A DNA stretch of 64,000 bases from NCBI GenBank assembly GCA_028865545.1, contig JAGWJY010000001.1, forward strand, positions 62,001-126,000. Direction: 5' to 3'. Positions 9,067 to 17,867 of this stretch are shown here, piece by piece; position 1 is the stretch's first letter; each line of letters starts with the position of its first letter. This stretch comes from Alphaproteobacteria bacterium. GTDB taxonomy: Bacteria > Pseudomonadota > Alphaproteobacteria > Micropepsales > Micropepsaceae. The translations under genes and the position numbers were made by a program. Under the pieces are notes generated by a model, which saw only the letters and a program-made list of their open reading frames with translations, had not been told where the DNA came from and searched no databases.

Positions 9067-9870
9067 ATGAGTCAGCCCATTCTCCTTATCGGCGCCGGCC
9101 ACATGGGCAGCGCGCTCATCCGCGGCTGGATCAAGGCCGGGCTCGGCCCGATCACGGCCGTCGAACCGCATCCTTCGGCGCATCTGCGCAAGCTCGAGGG
9201 CCCGAATCTCGTCGCCGACCTCCGGAAGATTCCGCGCGAGCGCTGGCGTGCCTGCGTCGTGGCGCTCAAGCCGCAGGTCCTGCGAGCCGAGGCCGCGCAT
9301 CTCAAACCGGTGGCCGCCTCCGGCACGCTGATGATCTCCATCGCCGCCGGGACCAGCGTGGGCTTCATGGCGCAGCAGTGGGGCCGCAAGGCGCATATCG
9401 TTCGTGCCATGCCGAATATGCCGGGCGGCATCGACCGCGGCATCACCGCCCTCTACGCGGCGTCCACGGCCACCGCACGGGACCGTACCTTGGCGAAGTC
9501 GCTGCTGTCGGCGATAGGCCAGACCGTATGGCTGAAACGCGAGTCGCAGATTGACGCCGCGACGGCGGTGTCGGGCAGCGGTCCGGCCTATATCTTTGCC
9601 CTGGTCGAGGCCATGGAAGCGGCCGGCGTCGCCGCCGGACTGCCCCGCGCCACCGCGGCCATGCTGGCGCGCGCGACCGTCACTGGCTCCGGCGCCCTGC
9701 TCGATGCCGATAGGCGCGATGCCGCCGAACTTCGCCGCGACGTGGCGACCCCAGGCGGCACCACCGAAGCGGCGCTCAAAATACTGCTCGGCAAGGACGG
9801 TCTCGAGGCGCTGATGACGCGGGCCGTTGCCGCCGCCAAGGCGCGCGCCGAGGAATTGGGGCGGGGCTGA
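9067..9870 (+). CDS. proC: Pyrroline-5-carboxylate reductase
   Basis: Catalyses the last step of proline synthesis, reducing P5C with NAD(P)H. It has 267 residues. The N-terminal Rossmann motif is LLIGAGHMGSALIRGW and the C-terminal signature is VSGSGPAYIFALVEAMEAAGV followed by DVATPGGTTEAAL. The start ATG lacks a strong Shine-Dalgarno sequence. A P5C dehydrogenase acting in the opposite direction is encoded 2 kb downstream on the other strand (11626-13269). Confidence 0.96.
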   Translation: MSQPILLIGAGHMGSALIRGWIKAGLGPITAVEPHPSAHLRKLEGPNLVADLRKIPRERWRACVVALKPQVLRAEAAHLKPVAASGTLMISIAAGTSVGFMAQQWGRKAHIVRAMPNMPGGIDRGITALYAASTATARDRTLAKSLLSAIGQTVWLKRESQIDAATAVSGSGPAYIFALVEAMEAAGVAAGLPRATAAMLARATVTGSGALLDADRRDAAELRRDVATPGGTTEAALKILLGKDGLEALMTRAVAAAKARAEELGRG

Positions 9871-10377
9871 CACCGGACTGCTTCGACGACAGGGCGGCGT
9901 CGCGTCCGGCGCGACTGGCTGATGTGGGAGACCGCTGCAAGTCTGTGGGCCATGATGCTGCTCGTCCTGGTCGCGACGGGTGCCGTCCCGCTGACGGCCT
10001 ATGCAACGCTTCTCGTGGTGGCATCCGGTGTGGCAGTCCTCAATCAAGTGCGGACGCCGGTCGCCCATCTGTGGGAAAACGACGGTGCGGCGATCAGCGT
10101 CACCGCCCAATATCTGGACAGCGTCAACGTCCCGCCGCCTGGACTTCTGCCGGCGCTGTGGGCTCCGGTGGGGTTGCGCTATCACGCGCTGCATCACCTT
10201 CTGCCCGGTGTACCCTATCACGCACTGGGCGAGGCGCACCGCAGGCTGTCTGACACTTTGCCACCGGCTTCATCGTTCTATCGTGCGAACTATAAGGGGC
10301 TCATCGCCTTACTGATGCGTTTGGTCCACGACTCGATGCAGGGCGGCCGGGCCCAAGGCTCGTCGTTTAGGACCTGA
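9871..10377 (+). pseudogene. C-terminal remnant of a fatty-acid desaturase
   Basis: The open frame begins right after the TGA of proC and reads without a stop to 10377; the first ATG is 9922, giving 151 residues. It shows two hydrophobic segments and the third histidine box LRYHALHHLLPGVPYHALGEAH of membrane di-iron desaturases. The two N-terminal His boxes (HxxxH and HxxHH), which should lie about 100-200 residues earlier, are absent, so this cannot be a working desaturase. In-frame coding-like sequence upstream of the ATG (RRDWLMWE) suggests truncation by a deletion that joined it to proC. Confidence 0.7.
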
Positions 10378-11392
10378 ACATTCGCGACGCGTGTTCCAGG
10401 CCGCTCTCATAGGCCGCGATCAGCTTGTCCCAGGTCGCGTCCGCGCCGTCGTCGATTTGCTTCCGCCGCGGATCGGCATCGAACCAGGCAATGGTCCGCC
10501 GGATACCTTCGGCGAAGGGCACCTTGGCACCGAAGTCCGGTACGAAGCGTTTGATCTTCGTGTTGTCGAACACCACGCTGACCGCCTTGTCGCCGGTCAG
10601 GCTGCCGACTTCATCGGGAATGCAGGCGCCTATGAAATCGGAAGGGATATGGACGAGCTTCGCCTCCACCCCGGCCGCCTCAGCCGCGATCCGGGTGAAC
10701 TGGTCCCAGGTCATCACCTCCTCGCCGGTGATGTGGAAGGCGTGGCCGATGGCTTGTTCGTGCCCCAAGAGGCCCGCCAGCCCGACGGCGAAATCGCTGT
10801 TGTGGGTGATCACCCAGAGCGAAGAACCGTCGCCCGGCACGATGATCTTCTTGCCCCGCCGCATCCGGTCCACCGCCGTGTACGATTTCTGCCAGGAATT
10901 CACCGCCAGCACGATCTGCGTGTCGCCATAGGTGAGCGACGGGCGCACGATCGTGACCGGAAAACCCTCATCACGATACGCCTGCATCAACCGTTCTTCG
11001 CAAGCGATCTTGTCGCGTGAATACTGCCAGTACGGATTGGCCAGCGGCGTCGACTCCGTGATCAGATAATGACCGATCGGTTTCTGGTAGGCGCTCGCCG
11101 AGCTGATGAAAACGAATTGCCGCGTGCGGCCGCGAAACAGGCGGATGTCGCGTTCCACATCGGCCGGCGTGTAGGCGCGCCAGTCCACCACTGCGTCGAA
11201 GGATAGCTTGCCGAGCGCCTGTGATACCGCAGTCTCGTCGGCGACGTCCGCGACGATGGTGCGGACATTTTGCGGCAGATCGGCGGCGCGCTGTCCGCGC
11301 CTGAGCAGCGTCAGCTCGATGCCGCGCTCCGCTACCAGCGCCGTGCAGGCCGTGCTGATGATTCCGGTGCCGCCGATGAAAAGAACTTTCAT
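10367..11392 (-). CDS. NAD-dependent epimerase/SDR-type oxidoreductase
   Basis: A 341-residue extended SDR. The nucleotide motif is FIGGTGIISTACTALVAERG and the region around FVFISSASAYQKPIG and YSRDKIACE holds the Ser and Tyr-x3-Lys catalytic set. The GIIS variant and the RSxTYGD motif resemble the CSP41/NAD-epimerase subgroup, whose substrates are nucleotide-sugar-like or unknown. It overlaps the desaturase remnant tail-to-tail by 11 bases. Confidence 0.85.
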   Translation of the reverse strand: MKVLFIGGTGIISTACTALVAERGIELTLLRRGQRAADLPQNVRTIVADVADETAVSQALGKLSFDAVVDWRAYTPADVERDIRLFRGRTRQFVFISSASAYQKPIGHYLITESTPLANPYWQYSRDKIACEERLMQAYRDEGFPVTIVRPSLTYGDTQIVLAVNSWQKSYTAVDRMRRGKKIIVPGDGSSLWVITHNSDFAVGLAGLLGHEQAIGHAFHITGEEVMTWDQFTRIAAEAAGVEAKLVHIPSDFIGACIPDEVGSLTGDKAVSVVFDNTKIKRFVPDFGAKVPFAEGIRRTIAWFDADPRRKQIDDGADATWDKLIAAYESGLEHASRMFRS

Positions 11393-11562
11393 GTCGCCTC
11401 CAGGATAGCCGACAGAGCAGGCATGGCTGCCGTCGCAAAACGTTGAAACAAGTTCGCACCGCCCGTAATTTTGTCGAACCTTACCTCACCATGGTCGGGC
11501 CTGATCCGGCCATCCAGCTGAAACAAGACACGCTTCGGCACATTGGCGCACACATGCTGGAT

Positions 11563-11581
11563 GGGCGGCTCAAGGCCGCCC
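11563..11581. terminator. GC-rich hairpin downstream of the P5C dehydrogenase gene
   Basis: GGGCGGC and GCCGCCC arms (7 bp, 5-base loop) lie about 45 bases past the stop of the aldehyde dehydrogenase on the minus strand. There is no T-run, so it may end transcription only with help or protect the 3' end. Confidence 0.35.
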
Positions 11582-11625
11582 ATGGTGGACAGGAGGTTCA
11601 AGCGTCCGCTCTATCCGAAGAGGCT

Positions 11626-13269
11626 CTACGATTCTCCCATGAACGGATAGCGGTAATCCGTCGGCGGCACGAAGGTTTCCTTGATGGTGCGCGGCGAAAT
11701 CCAGCGCATCAGATTCCACATCGAGCCGGCCTTGTCGTTGGTGCCGGAGGCGCGGCCGCCGCCGAAGGGCTGCTGGCCCACCACGGCTCCGGTCGGCTTG
11801 TCGTTGATGTAGAAGTTTCCCGCGGCATGGCGCAGCCCCGCCTCGGCCGCGGCGACGGCGTCAATATCTGCAGCGAAGATCGCGCCCGTCAGCCCGTAAT
11901 CGCTGGAACGGTCGATGAGCCCGACCGTCTCGGCGAATGCGGCATCATCGTACACATAGGCCGTGACGAGGGGGCCGAAGAGTTCTTCCGTCATCAGCCG
12001 CGATTGCGGGGCGGTGCTTTCCACCAGCGTCGGTGCGATGAACCATCCCTCTCTTGCATCCGCCGCGCCGCCGCAGATGATCTTGGTCGCCGGATCGCAG
12101 CGCGCTTCCTCCTGCGCCGCGCTCAGCTTGCGCCACGACGCTTCGTCGATCACCGCGCCCATGAAATTGCGGAAATCGGCGATGTCGCCCGTGGCGATGC
12201 TTTCGATGCCGGCCACCATCCTGTCGCGCAGCTCCGGCCACAGGCTCTTCGGCACATAGAGGCGCGAGGCCGCGGAACATTTCTGCCCCTGATATTCGAA
12301 GCCGCCGCGCAGAATGGCGGTGGTCAGCGCCGCCACATCGGCGCTCGGATGCGCCAGGATGAAGTTCTTGCCGCCAGTCTCGCCCACCAGCCGCGGATAG
12401 CCGCGATAGCGCCCTTCGCCGACACGCCGCACGATGGCGTTGAACACCTCCGTCGAGCCCGTGAAATGCACGCCCATCAGCAAGGGATGCGCAAGTGCGA
12501 CGTCGGAAATCTCCGACGCTTTGCCGTACACAAGGTTGATCACCCCGTCCGGCAGTCCTGCCCGACGCAGGATGTCCATGATGAAATGCGCGGAATATTG
12601 CGCGGTGCTGGCTGGCTTCCACAGCACGGTGTTTCCCGCCAGCGCCGGCGCCGTCGGAAGATTGCCCGCGATGGAGGTGAAGTTGAACGGCGTCACCGCA
12701 TAGACGAAGCCGTCGAGCGGGCGGTAATCGACGCGGTTCCACGCACCCGGCGGCGAGATCGGCTGATGCGCGTAGATCTGCGCCAGGAAGGCGGCGTTGA
12801 AGCGCCAGAAATCGGCAAGCTCAGCCGCCGCGTCGATCTCGGCCTGATGCACGGTCTTGGATTGGCCGAGCATGGTCGCGGCGTTCAACGTATCGCGGCA
12901 CGGTCCGCTCAAAAGATCGGCGGCGCGCAGGAACACCGCGGCGCGCTCCTGCCATGGCGTGGCGCTCCAGCCGGCGCGCGCCTGCAACGCCGCGGCGGTG
13001 GCGGCCTCAATCTCGTTGTGCCCCGCCAGATGCACGTCGGCCAGAACGTGGTGATGGCGATGGGGCATGACGGACGGCTGCAGCTTGCCGGTGCGCACAT
13101 CCCGTCCGGCAATCACCAGCGGCAGCTCGATGCGCGCATGCGCCATTTCCGACAGACGTGCCTTGATGGCGGTGCGTTCGGCCGAACCCGGTGCGTAAGA
13201 GCGTACCGGCTCGTTCTGCACGGCAGGCAGGCTGCAAACGGCGTCGAGGGGGGCGAAGCGATCGTTCAT
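11626..13269 (-). CDS. pruA: L-glutamate gamma-semialdehyde (P5C) dehydrogenase, standalone
   Basis: Oxidises P5C/glutamate semialdehyde to glutamate with NAD+, the second step of proline catabolism. The start is ATG 13269 (MNDRFAPLDAV) after ATGGAG, giving 547 residues, close to the monofunctional ALDH4 type and not the long PutA fusion. Visible motifs are the Glu in LVGETGGKN, the catalytic Cys in GQKCSAASR and the cofactor region TPFNFTSIAGNLPTAPALAGN. No proline dehydrogenase gene lies next to it. With proC nearby, the window carries both directions of P5C metabolism. Confidence 0.9.
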   Translation of the reverse strand: MNDRFAPLDAVCSLPAVQNEPVRSYAPGSAERTAIKARLSEMAHARIELPLVIAGRDVRTGKLQPSVMPHRHHHVLADVHLAGHNEIEAATAAALQARAGWSATPWQERAAVFLRAADLLSGPCRDTLNAATMLGQSKTVHQAEIDAAAELADFWRFNAAFLAQIYAHQPISPPGAWNRVDYRPLDGFVYAVTPFNFTSIAGNLPTAPALAGNTVLWKPASTAQYSAHFIMDILRRAGLPDGVINLVYGKASEISDVALAHPLLMGVHFTGSTEVFNAIVRRVGEGRYRGYPRLVGETGGKNFILAHPSADVAALTTAILRGGFEYQGQKCSAASRLYVPKSLWPELRDRMVAGIESIATGDIADFRNFMGAVIDEASWRKLSAAQEEARCDPATKIICGGAADAREGWFIAPTLVESTAPQSRLMTEELFGPLVTAYVYDDAAFAETVGLIDRSSDYGLTGAIFAADIDAVAAAEAGLRHAAGNFYINDKPTGAVVGQQPFGGGRASGTNDKAGSMWNLMRWISPRTIKETFVPPTDYRYPFMGES

Positions 13270-13425
13270 CGACCATCTCCATGTGGAAGACGCGGCTGGC
13301 GAGAAGTATAGGCCGTTCGCCGACGCGGCACACGGGCCGGTCGCCGCAGCGAAGAATCGAACGGTGACGGCGGCACGGTGAGAGAAAGATTTCACGCGGC
13401 CGCAAGAGGGAGACCGTTTCTTCTC

Positions 13426-14820
13426 CTACACCGGCAACCGAATCGTCGCGCGCAGACCCCCTTCGGGGCTTTTGGACAACAGAAGATCGCCGCCATGGGC
13501 ACGCGCGACATCACGCGCGATGGTCAGACCTAGCCCGACGCCGCCGCTCTGCAGATTGCGGCCCTGGTCGAGGCGATGGAACGGACGGAACGCCTCTTCG
13601 CGTTTGTCGTCGGGGATGCCCGGTCCGTCGTCGTCGACATGGATATGGGCGAAACGCGCTTCCCGCGCCAGCGAGACGCGGACATGCTTGCCGTGCTTCA
13701 GCGCATTGTCGATCAGGTTGGTGGCGCAGCGGCGCAGCGCGTTCGGCTTCACCGCCAGCAGGATGCCGCTCGGCGTGTCGATGGTGAGCCGATCGGCGGC
13801 GCCGGGCCGTGCGCCCGCCGTCGCCTGGGCAGCGTCGCGCACCAGATCACCGAGGTCTGCGAGTTCGGCCTTCTCGCCGCCTTCGCCGCGCGCGAAATCC
13901 AGATATTCGTCGAGCATGCGCTCCATCTCGCCGACGTCTTCGCGCAACGCCTCGATCTCCGATCCGGGCTTCATCATGGCGAGCTGCAGGCGGATACGCG
14001 TCAGCGGCGTCTTCAGGTCATGGCTGACGCCCGCCAGCATCTCGGTGCGCTGGTGGACGTGGCGCTCGATGCGCTCGCGCATGGTCAGAAAGGCCTGCGC
14101 CGCGCGGCGCACTTCGGTGGCGCCATAAGGCTTGAAGTCCGGCACGGCACGGCCCTTGCCGAAAGCGTCGGCGGCGCGCGCCAGCCGTTCGATCGGCCGC
14201 ACCTGATTGCGCAGGAACAGGATGGCCACGGCCAGCAGAATCAGCGATGAGCCCACCATCCAGGCGATGAACAGATCAGGGCTCGACACGGTGACACGGT
14301 CACGCGGTACCACCATCTTCAGCACCCCGTCGCGGACCTCGACGCTGATTTGATAGGTCCTCGCCAGCCCTTTGGTGCGGAAATGGCGCGTCTCGCCGAT
14401 CTGCTGTTCGATCACCTCGTCGAGAGCCTCGTCGATGGTGCTGGTGCGCCGGCGACGCAAGGGCGCCGGGATCTTGGCGCCGGGTTCAAAGGTGAGGCCG
14501 TAGCGCAGCTGGCGTGCGGCCAACGCCCGCAGCTTGATGCGCTCCTGCGCCGGATAGCTGTCCTCCATGGCGATCAGCATCGCGGTGTCCGCCGCGACGT
14601 CGCGCGCCATGCGCCGCGTGGTGGTCTCCAGATCGCGCTCGAAGAAGACATAGGAGACGATCGCCTGCAGCAGGAACATCGGCGCAACGATGATGATCAG
14701 CGAACGGCCGAACAGGCCGCGCGGCATCACATGCTTGAGCAGGCGGCCGGGACGCAGCCGCGACAGGACGGAGAGCGTGCGCTCAAACGATGCGGTCGGG
14801 GACAAGAACGTAACCCACAC
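13426..14820 (-). CDS. EnvZ-type sensor histidine kinase
   Basis: A 464-residue membrane kinase. A first membrane segment (LIIIVAPMFLLQAIVSYVFF, about 40-60) and a second near 180-200 flank a periplasmic domain; a HAMP region follows. The H-box is GVSHDLKTPLTRIRLQ (His about 265), the N-box NLIDNALKHG, and the G-boxes are DDGPGIPDD and GVGLGLTIA. The annotated ATG overlaps the regulator by 38 bases; a GTG/ATG at residues 31-32 is an alternative start. It forms an operon with the upstream response regulator and MarR gene. The stimulus is unknown. Confidence 0.9.
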   Translation of the reverse strand: MWVTFLSPTASFERTLSVLSRLRPGRLLKHVMPRGLFGRSLIIIVAPMFLLQAIVSYVFFERDLETTTRRMARDVAADTAMLIAMEDSYPAQERIKLRALAARQLRYGLTFEPGAKIPAPLRRRRTSTIDEALDEVIEQQIGETRHFRTKGLARTYQISVEVRDGVLKMVVPRDRVTVSSPDLFIAWMVGSSLILLAVAILFLRNQVRPIERLARAADAFGKGRAVPDFKPYGATEVRRAAQAFLTMRERIERHVHQRTEMLAGVSHDLKTPLTRIRLQLAMMKPGSEIEALREDVGEMERMLDEYLDFARGEGGEKAELADLGDLVRDAAQATAGARPGAADRLTIDTPSGILLAVKPNALRRCATNLIDNALKHGKHVRVSLAREARFAHIHVDDDGPGIPDDKREEAFRPFHRLDQGRNLQSGGVGLGLTIARDVARAHGGDLLLSKSPEGGLRATIRLPV

Positions 14821-15481
14821 CGCGGACGGTCTGAAGATAAAGCGGCAGCTTGGGATCCTCCTCGATCTTGCGCCTGAGGCGCGTCACCTGCACGTCGATC
14901 GAGCGCTCCAGCGCCACGCCCAGCCGCGCGCACAGATCGGAACGCGAAAAGGAGCGGCCGGCATTGGCGGCGAAGAGCTGCAGCAGGGCGCTTTCCGAAC
15001 TCGTCAGGCGCACCGGCTTACCTCTGCGGGTCAGCTGTTTGCGGTCCGGGTCGTACAGGCAGTCGCCCATGCGTACCTCGCCGATGGCGTCACGTGCGGG
15101 CGGGGCGGCGCGGCGCAACAGCCCGCCGATGCGCAACACCAGCTCGCGCGGCTCGAACGGCTTGGCGAGATAATCGTCGGCGCCGCGCTCCAGGCCCTGA
15201 ATGCGGTCTTCGGCTTCGCCTTTCGCCGTCAGCATCAGGATCGGCACGGAGGAATTCGACCGTACGGATTGCGTCAGGTCGAAACCGGATTCGCCGGGCA
15301 TCATCACATCCACGATCAACAGGTCGAAGGCCATGCTCTTCATCAGCGCCCGCGCGTCCGCCGCGTTCGCTGCGGCACTCACGCGAAAACCGTTGGAGGA
15401 CAGGTAGCGCTGCAACAGCGCGCGCAGTCTTTCATCGTCGTCGACCACCAGCAGATGCGGATCCTGCACGGCCGAACTCAT
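14783..15481 (-). CDS. OmpR-family response regulator
   Basis: A 232-residue two-domain regulator. The receiver has the acidic pocket VVDDDE, the phosphoacceptor Asp in LLIVDVMMPG, the Thr in LMLTAKG and the Lys in YLAKPFEP. A winged-helix C-terminal domain ends in the typical QTVRGVGYVLVPD. It overlaps the MarR-type gene upstream by four bases (ATGA) and the kinase downstream, so the three genes are one operon and the kinase is the likely partner. Confidence 0.95.
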   Translation of the reverse strand: MSSAVQDPHLLVVDDDERLRALLQRYLSSNGFRVSAAANAADARALMKSMAFDLLIVDVMMPGESGFDLTQSVRSNSSVPILMLTAKGEAEDRIQGLERGADDYLAKPFEPRELVLRIGGLLRRAAPPARDAIGEVRMGDCLYDPDRKQLTRRGKPVRLTSSESALLQLFAANAGRSFSRSDLCARLGVALERSIDVQVTRLRRKIEEDPKLPLYLQTVRGVGYVLVPDRIV

Positions 15482-15960
15482 GGTTTGCCCTTCTGTCCGA
15501 TGACGCCCTGCAGCACTTTGCGGAAGCCGTTCACCGCCTCCTGACCTGCCGCCTTGAAGGCGGAGGCGAGGAGCGGACGTTGTGCATCCCAGATCGCGTC
15601 GGCGAGCGCGGCGCCCGACTCGGTCAACTGCAAACGGCGGGTGCGTCGATCTTGCATACCGGCTTTGCGCTCTACGAGGCCGTCTTTGAGCAGATCGTTG
15701 AGAACGCGGTTGAGACTCTGCTTGGTCACTTTCAGGAAGCCTAGCAATTCGGCAACGGAAAGCCCCGGATTGCGCGCAATGAAATGCAAGGCCCGGGCAT
15801 GGGCACGTCCCAAACTTGCTTTGGCGAGCGGCACGGCACTTTGTGCGGAAATATCGCGAGCGGCGAAGAACAGCAAATCCAAGCCTTGCTTTAGCGCCTC
15901 GTCGCTAAGGTATAATGTTCGCGTATCGGGCGGTGTCCCGCCGAATTTTACGTCAGACAT
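15478..15960 (-). CDS. MarR-family transcriptional regulator
   Basis: A 160-residue winged-helix repressor. The start is ATG 15960 (MSDVKFGGTPPDTR), since the longer track ORF extends across the divergent promoter. The helix-turn-helix is FIARNPGLSVAELLGFLKVTKQSLNRVLNDL and the wing contains DRRTRRLQLTESG, a MarR hallmark. It is divergent from ilvE (55 bp between start codons) and heads the regulator-kinase operon. An inverted repeat over its start codon suggests autoregulation. Confidence 0.9.
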   Translation of the reverse strand: MSDVKFGGTPPDTRTLYLSDEALKQGLDLLFFAARDISAQSAVPLAKASLGRAHARALHFIARNPGLSVAELLGFLKVTKQSLNRVLNDLLKDGLVERKAGMQDRRTRRLQLTESGAALADAIWDAQRPLLASAFKAAGQEAVNGFRKVLQGVIGQKGKP

Positions 15961-15966
15961 ACTGAC
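15952..15966. promoter_or_regulatory. Candidate operator in the marR-ilvE divergent region
   Basis: GTCAG-ACATA-CTGAC is a perfect 5-5-5 inverted repeat that overlaps the marR start codon (15958-15960). Its position between divergent genes makes it a natural MarR binding site, which is inference. Confidence 0.4.
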
Positions 15967-16015
15967 ATAAATAGGCCGCCTGCCACGGCAAGGCAAGAGC
16001 CTGGAGGATAATGAG

Positions 16016-16915
16016 ATGGCCGATGTGATCCCCTTTGACGTTCGCGAAGGTTCGCTTTGGTACGACGGCAAACTCGTGCCCTGGAAGGATGCGAAGACGC
16101 ACGTCCTGACCCACGGACTGCACTACGCCTCCTGCATCTTTGAGGGCGAGCGCGTCTATTCCGGCCGCATCTACAAGCTGAAGGAGCATACCACGCGGCT
16201 GTTCGAAAGCGCCCGCATCCTCGGCATGACGATTCCCTATACCGAAGACGAGATCAGCGCCGCCTGCATCGAAGCGGCCAAGGCGCAGGACATCGTCGAC
16301 GGTTATGTCCGCCCGGTGGTCTTCCGCGGCAGCGAGATGATGGCGGTGTCGGCGCAGCAGACGAAAATCCATGTCGCCATCGCCGTGTGGCAGTGGCCGT
16401 CTTATTTCGATCCGGCGACGAAGCTGAAGGGAATCCGCCTCGACATTTCCGATTGGAAACGTCCGGCTCCCGATACGGCTCCGACCAAGGCCAAGGCGGC
16501 CGGGCTCTATATGATCTGCACGATGTCGAAGCACGCGGCGGAAGCCAAAGGCTATGCGGACGCGATGATGCTCGACTATCGCGGCCTGGTCGCCGAGGCG
16601 ACCGGCGCCAATATCTTCTTCGTCAAGGACGGCACGCTGCATACGCCGACGCCGGACTGTTTCCTCAACGGGATTACCCGCCAGTCCGTGATGGCACTCG
16701 CGCGCATCCGTCAGATTCCGGTTGTCGAACGGCACATCGAGCCCCAGGAAATGGCGAATTTCTCCGAGTGCTTCCTCACCGGGTCGGCTGCGGAAGTGAC
16801 GCCGGTGTCCGAGATCGGACCTTATCGCTTCAAGCCGGGACAGATTTCCGAGACACTGATGCACGACTATGCCGACGAGGTCCGCCGGCCAGTGTCGCAG
16901 GTCTCTTTGGGTTAG
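16016..16915 (+). CDS. ilvE: Branched-chain amino acid aminotransferase
   Basis: A PLP class IV transaminase interconverting Leu/Ile/Val and their keto acids. It has 299 residues with an ATG preceded by GGAGGATAATGAG. Family motifs include HGLHYASCIFEGER near the N-terminus, the PLP lysine region SKHAAEAKGYADAMMLD and the signature EATGANIFFVKDG. It is divergent from the MarR-headed two-component operon, a recurrent alphaproteobacterial pairing. Confidence 0.96.
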   Translation: MADVIPFDVREGSLWYDGKLVPWKDAKTHVLTHGLHYASCIFEGERVYSGRIYKLKEHTTRLFESARILGMTIPYTEDEISAACIEAAKAQDIVDGYVRPVVFRGSEMMAVSAQQTKIHVAIAVWQWPSYFDPATKLKGIRLDISDWKRPAPDTAPTKAKAAGLYMICTMSKHAAEAKGYADAMMLDYRGLVAEATGANIFFVKDGTLHTPTPDCFLNGITRQSVMALARIRQIPVVERHIEPQEMANFSECFLTGSAAEVTPVSEIGPYRFKPGQISETLMHDYADEVRRPVSQVSLG

Positions 16916-16934
16916 GACGACTCATCCATTCCGG

Positions 16935-16973
16935 CAACGCGCTCACGCTTCGACATAGCGCGTGAGTGCGTTG
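16935..16973 (+). terminator. Long hairpin after ilvE
   Basis: A 14-base stem (CAACGCGCTCACGC with GCGTGAGTGCGTTG, one G-T mismatch/wobble) and 11-base loop begin 20 bases after the ilvE stop. No long T-run follows, so the terminator call is tentative. Confidence 0.5.
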
Positions 16974-17181
16974 TCGCGTGCCGGATACGAATGTGGTGAT
17001 ATAGAATATGTGGTAATTCGAGCGTGTCGGTTCAAGTGGCGCGCGCGGATTTTTACGGTCTGCGACAAATTCCGAAAAATATTTTTGATTTCACCGGCTA
17101 ACATCCGCCGTTGTCGCACCGTGCAGGAAGTCTATTCAGACTCATTTGCGGAAAACTATATCTTCGAGGCTTCGTACCGCG

Positions 17182-17619
17182 TCATTTCCAGCGCTTCGCT
17201 GCGTTGTCATCGGAGGCCTTCGCCTCGACCCATCGCGTTTCGGTCCCGCGCTGCTCCTGCTTCCAAAATGCAGCCGTGGTCTTGAGATGGTCCATCAGGA
17301 ATTCGCAGGCGGCGAAGGCTTCCCGGCGGTGGCTTGCGGCGACGGCGACGAGAACGATGCGCTCGCCCGGTTTCAATTCACCGACACGATGGATCACGGT
17401 AACGCCCAGGAGCGGCCAGCGGCGCGCGGCGTCGTCGATGTGCCGGGCAATTTCGCGCTCGGCCATGCCGGGGTAATGCTCGAGCATCAAGGTTTCGATG
17501 CCGTCCTCGCCGCGCACATGGCCGGTAAACGTGGCCAGCGCGCCGGCGCCTTGCGACATCTCCTCGAGTTCGGGTCCAAGGTCGAACGGCGCCGTCTGAA
17601 TTTTGATGCGTGTCTTCAT
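17182..17619 (-). CDS. moaE: Molybdopterin synthase catalytic subunit
   Basis: A 145-residue large subunit that converts cPMP to molybdopterin using thiocarboxylated MoaD. Conserved elements are FTGHVRGEDG (about 31-40), LEHYPGMAEREI, VIHRVGELKPGE and SHRREAFAACEFLMDHLKTTAAFWKQE, including the active-site Lys residues. Its ATG overlaps the moaD stop as ATGA, matching the heterotetramer it forms with MoaD. Confidence 0.97.
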   Translation of the reverse strand: MKTRIKIQTAPFDLGPELEEMSQGAGALATFTGHVRGEDGIETLMLEHYPGMAEREIARHIDDAARRWPLLGVTVIHRVGELKPGERIVLVAVAASHRREAFAACEFLMDHLKTTAAFWKQEQRGTETRWVEAKASDDNAAKRWK

Positions 17620-17867
17620 CCGCCTGTCACCGGAGGAAAAAAGGCAATCTCATCGTCATCGCCAATGGGCGCGTCGAACCCGGCGTGCTCCTGATTTACC
17701 GCCGCACGCAGTCGCGACAGATCGGCGAAAGCATCGGCATAGCCGGGTCCCAAGGCAGTCAAATGGCGGATAAGGTCGCGGACCGTGGCCACGCCGGCGG
17801 GCGGCTTGACGTCCTCTTCGCCCTTGCCGATCTTCTGGCGCACCCAGGCGAAATAGAGGAGTTTCAC
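17616..17867 (-). CDS. moaD: Molybdopterin synthase sulfur carrier subunit
   Basis: An 83-residue ubiquitin-like sulfur carrier. The real start is the GTG at 17867 (VKLLYFAWVRQKIG), which overlaps the pgsA stop as GTGA; the longer track ORF lies inside pgsA. The C-terminus is PPVTGG, the di-glycine tail adenylated and thiocarboxylated by MoeB. It is coupled to moaE downstream by a further four-base overlap. Confidence 0.95.
   Translation of the reverse strand: MKLLYFAWVRQKIGKGEEDVKPPAGVATVRDLIRHLTALGPGYADAFADLSRLRAAVNQEHAGFDAPIGDDDEIAFFPPVTGG

Noticed and set aside
11389-11601. 70-codon ORF whose stop overlaps the epimerase ATG as ATGA
   Set aside because: TTG start, no ribosome site, and the sequence carries the terminator-like hairpin of the preceding gene; the overlap is probably chance.
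11443-13311. 622-codon plus-strand ORF opposite pruA
   Set aside because: Antisense shadow; the minus strand encodes a clear aldehyde dehydrogenase.
16962-17285. 107-codon ORF after ilvE
   Set aside because: No ribosome site or recognisable protein features; it covers the intergenic hairpin and the moaE end.
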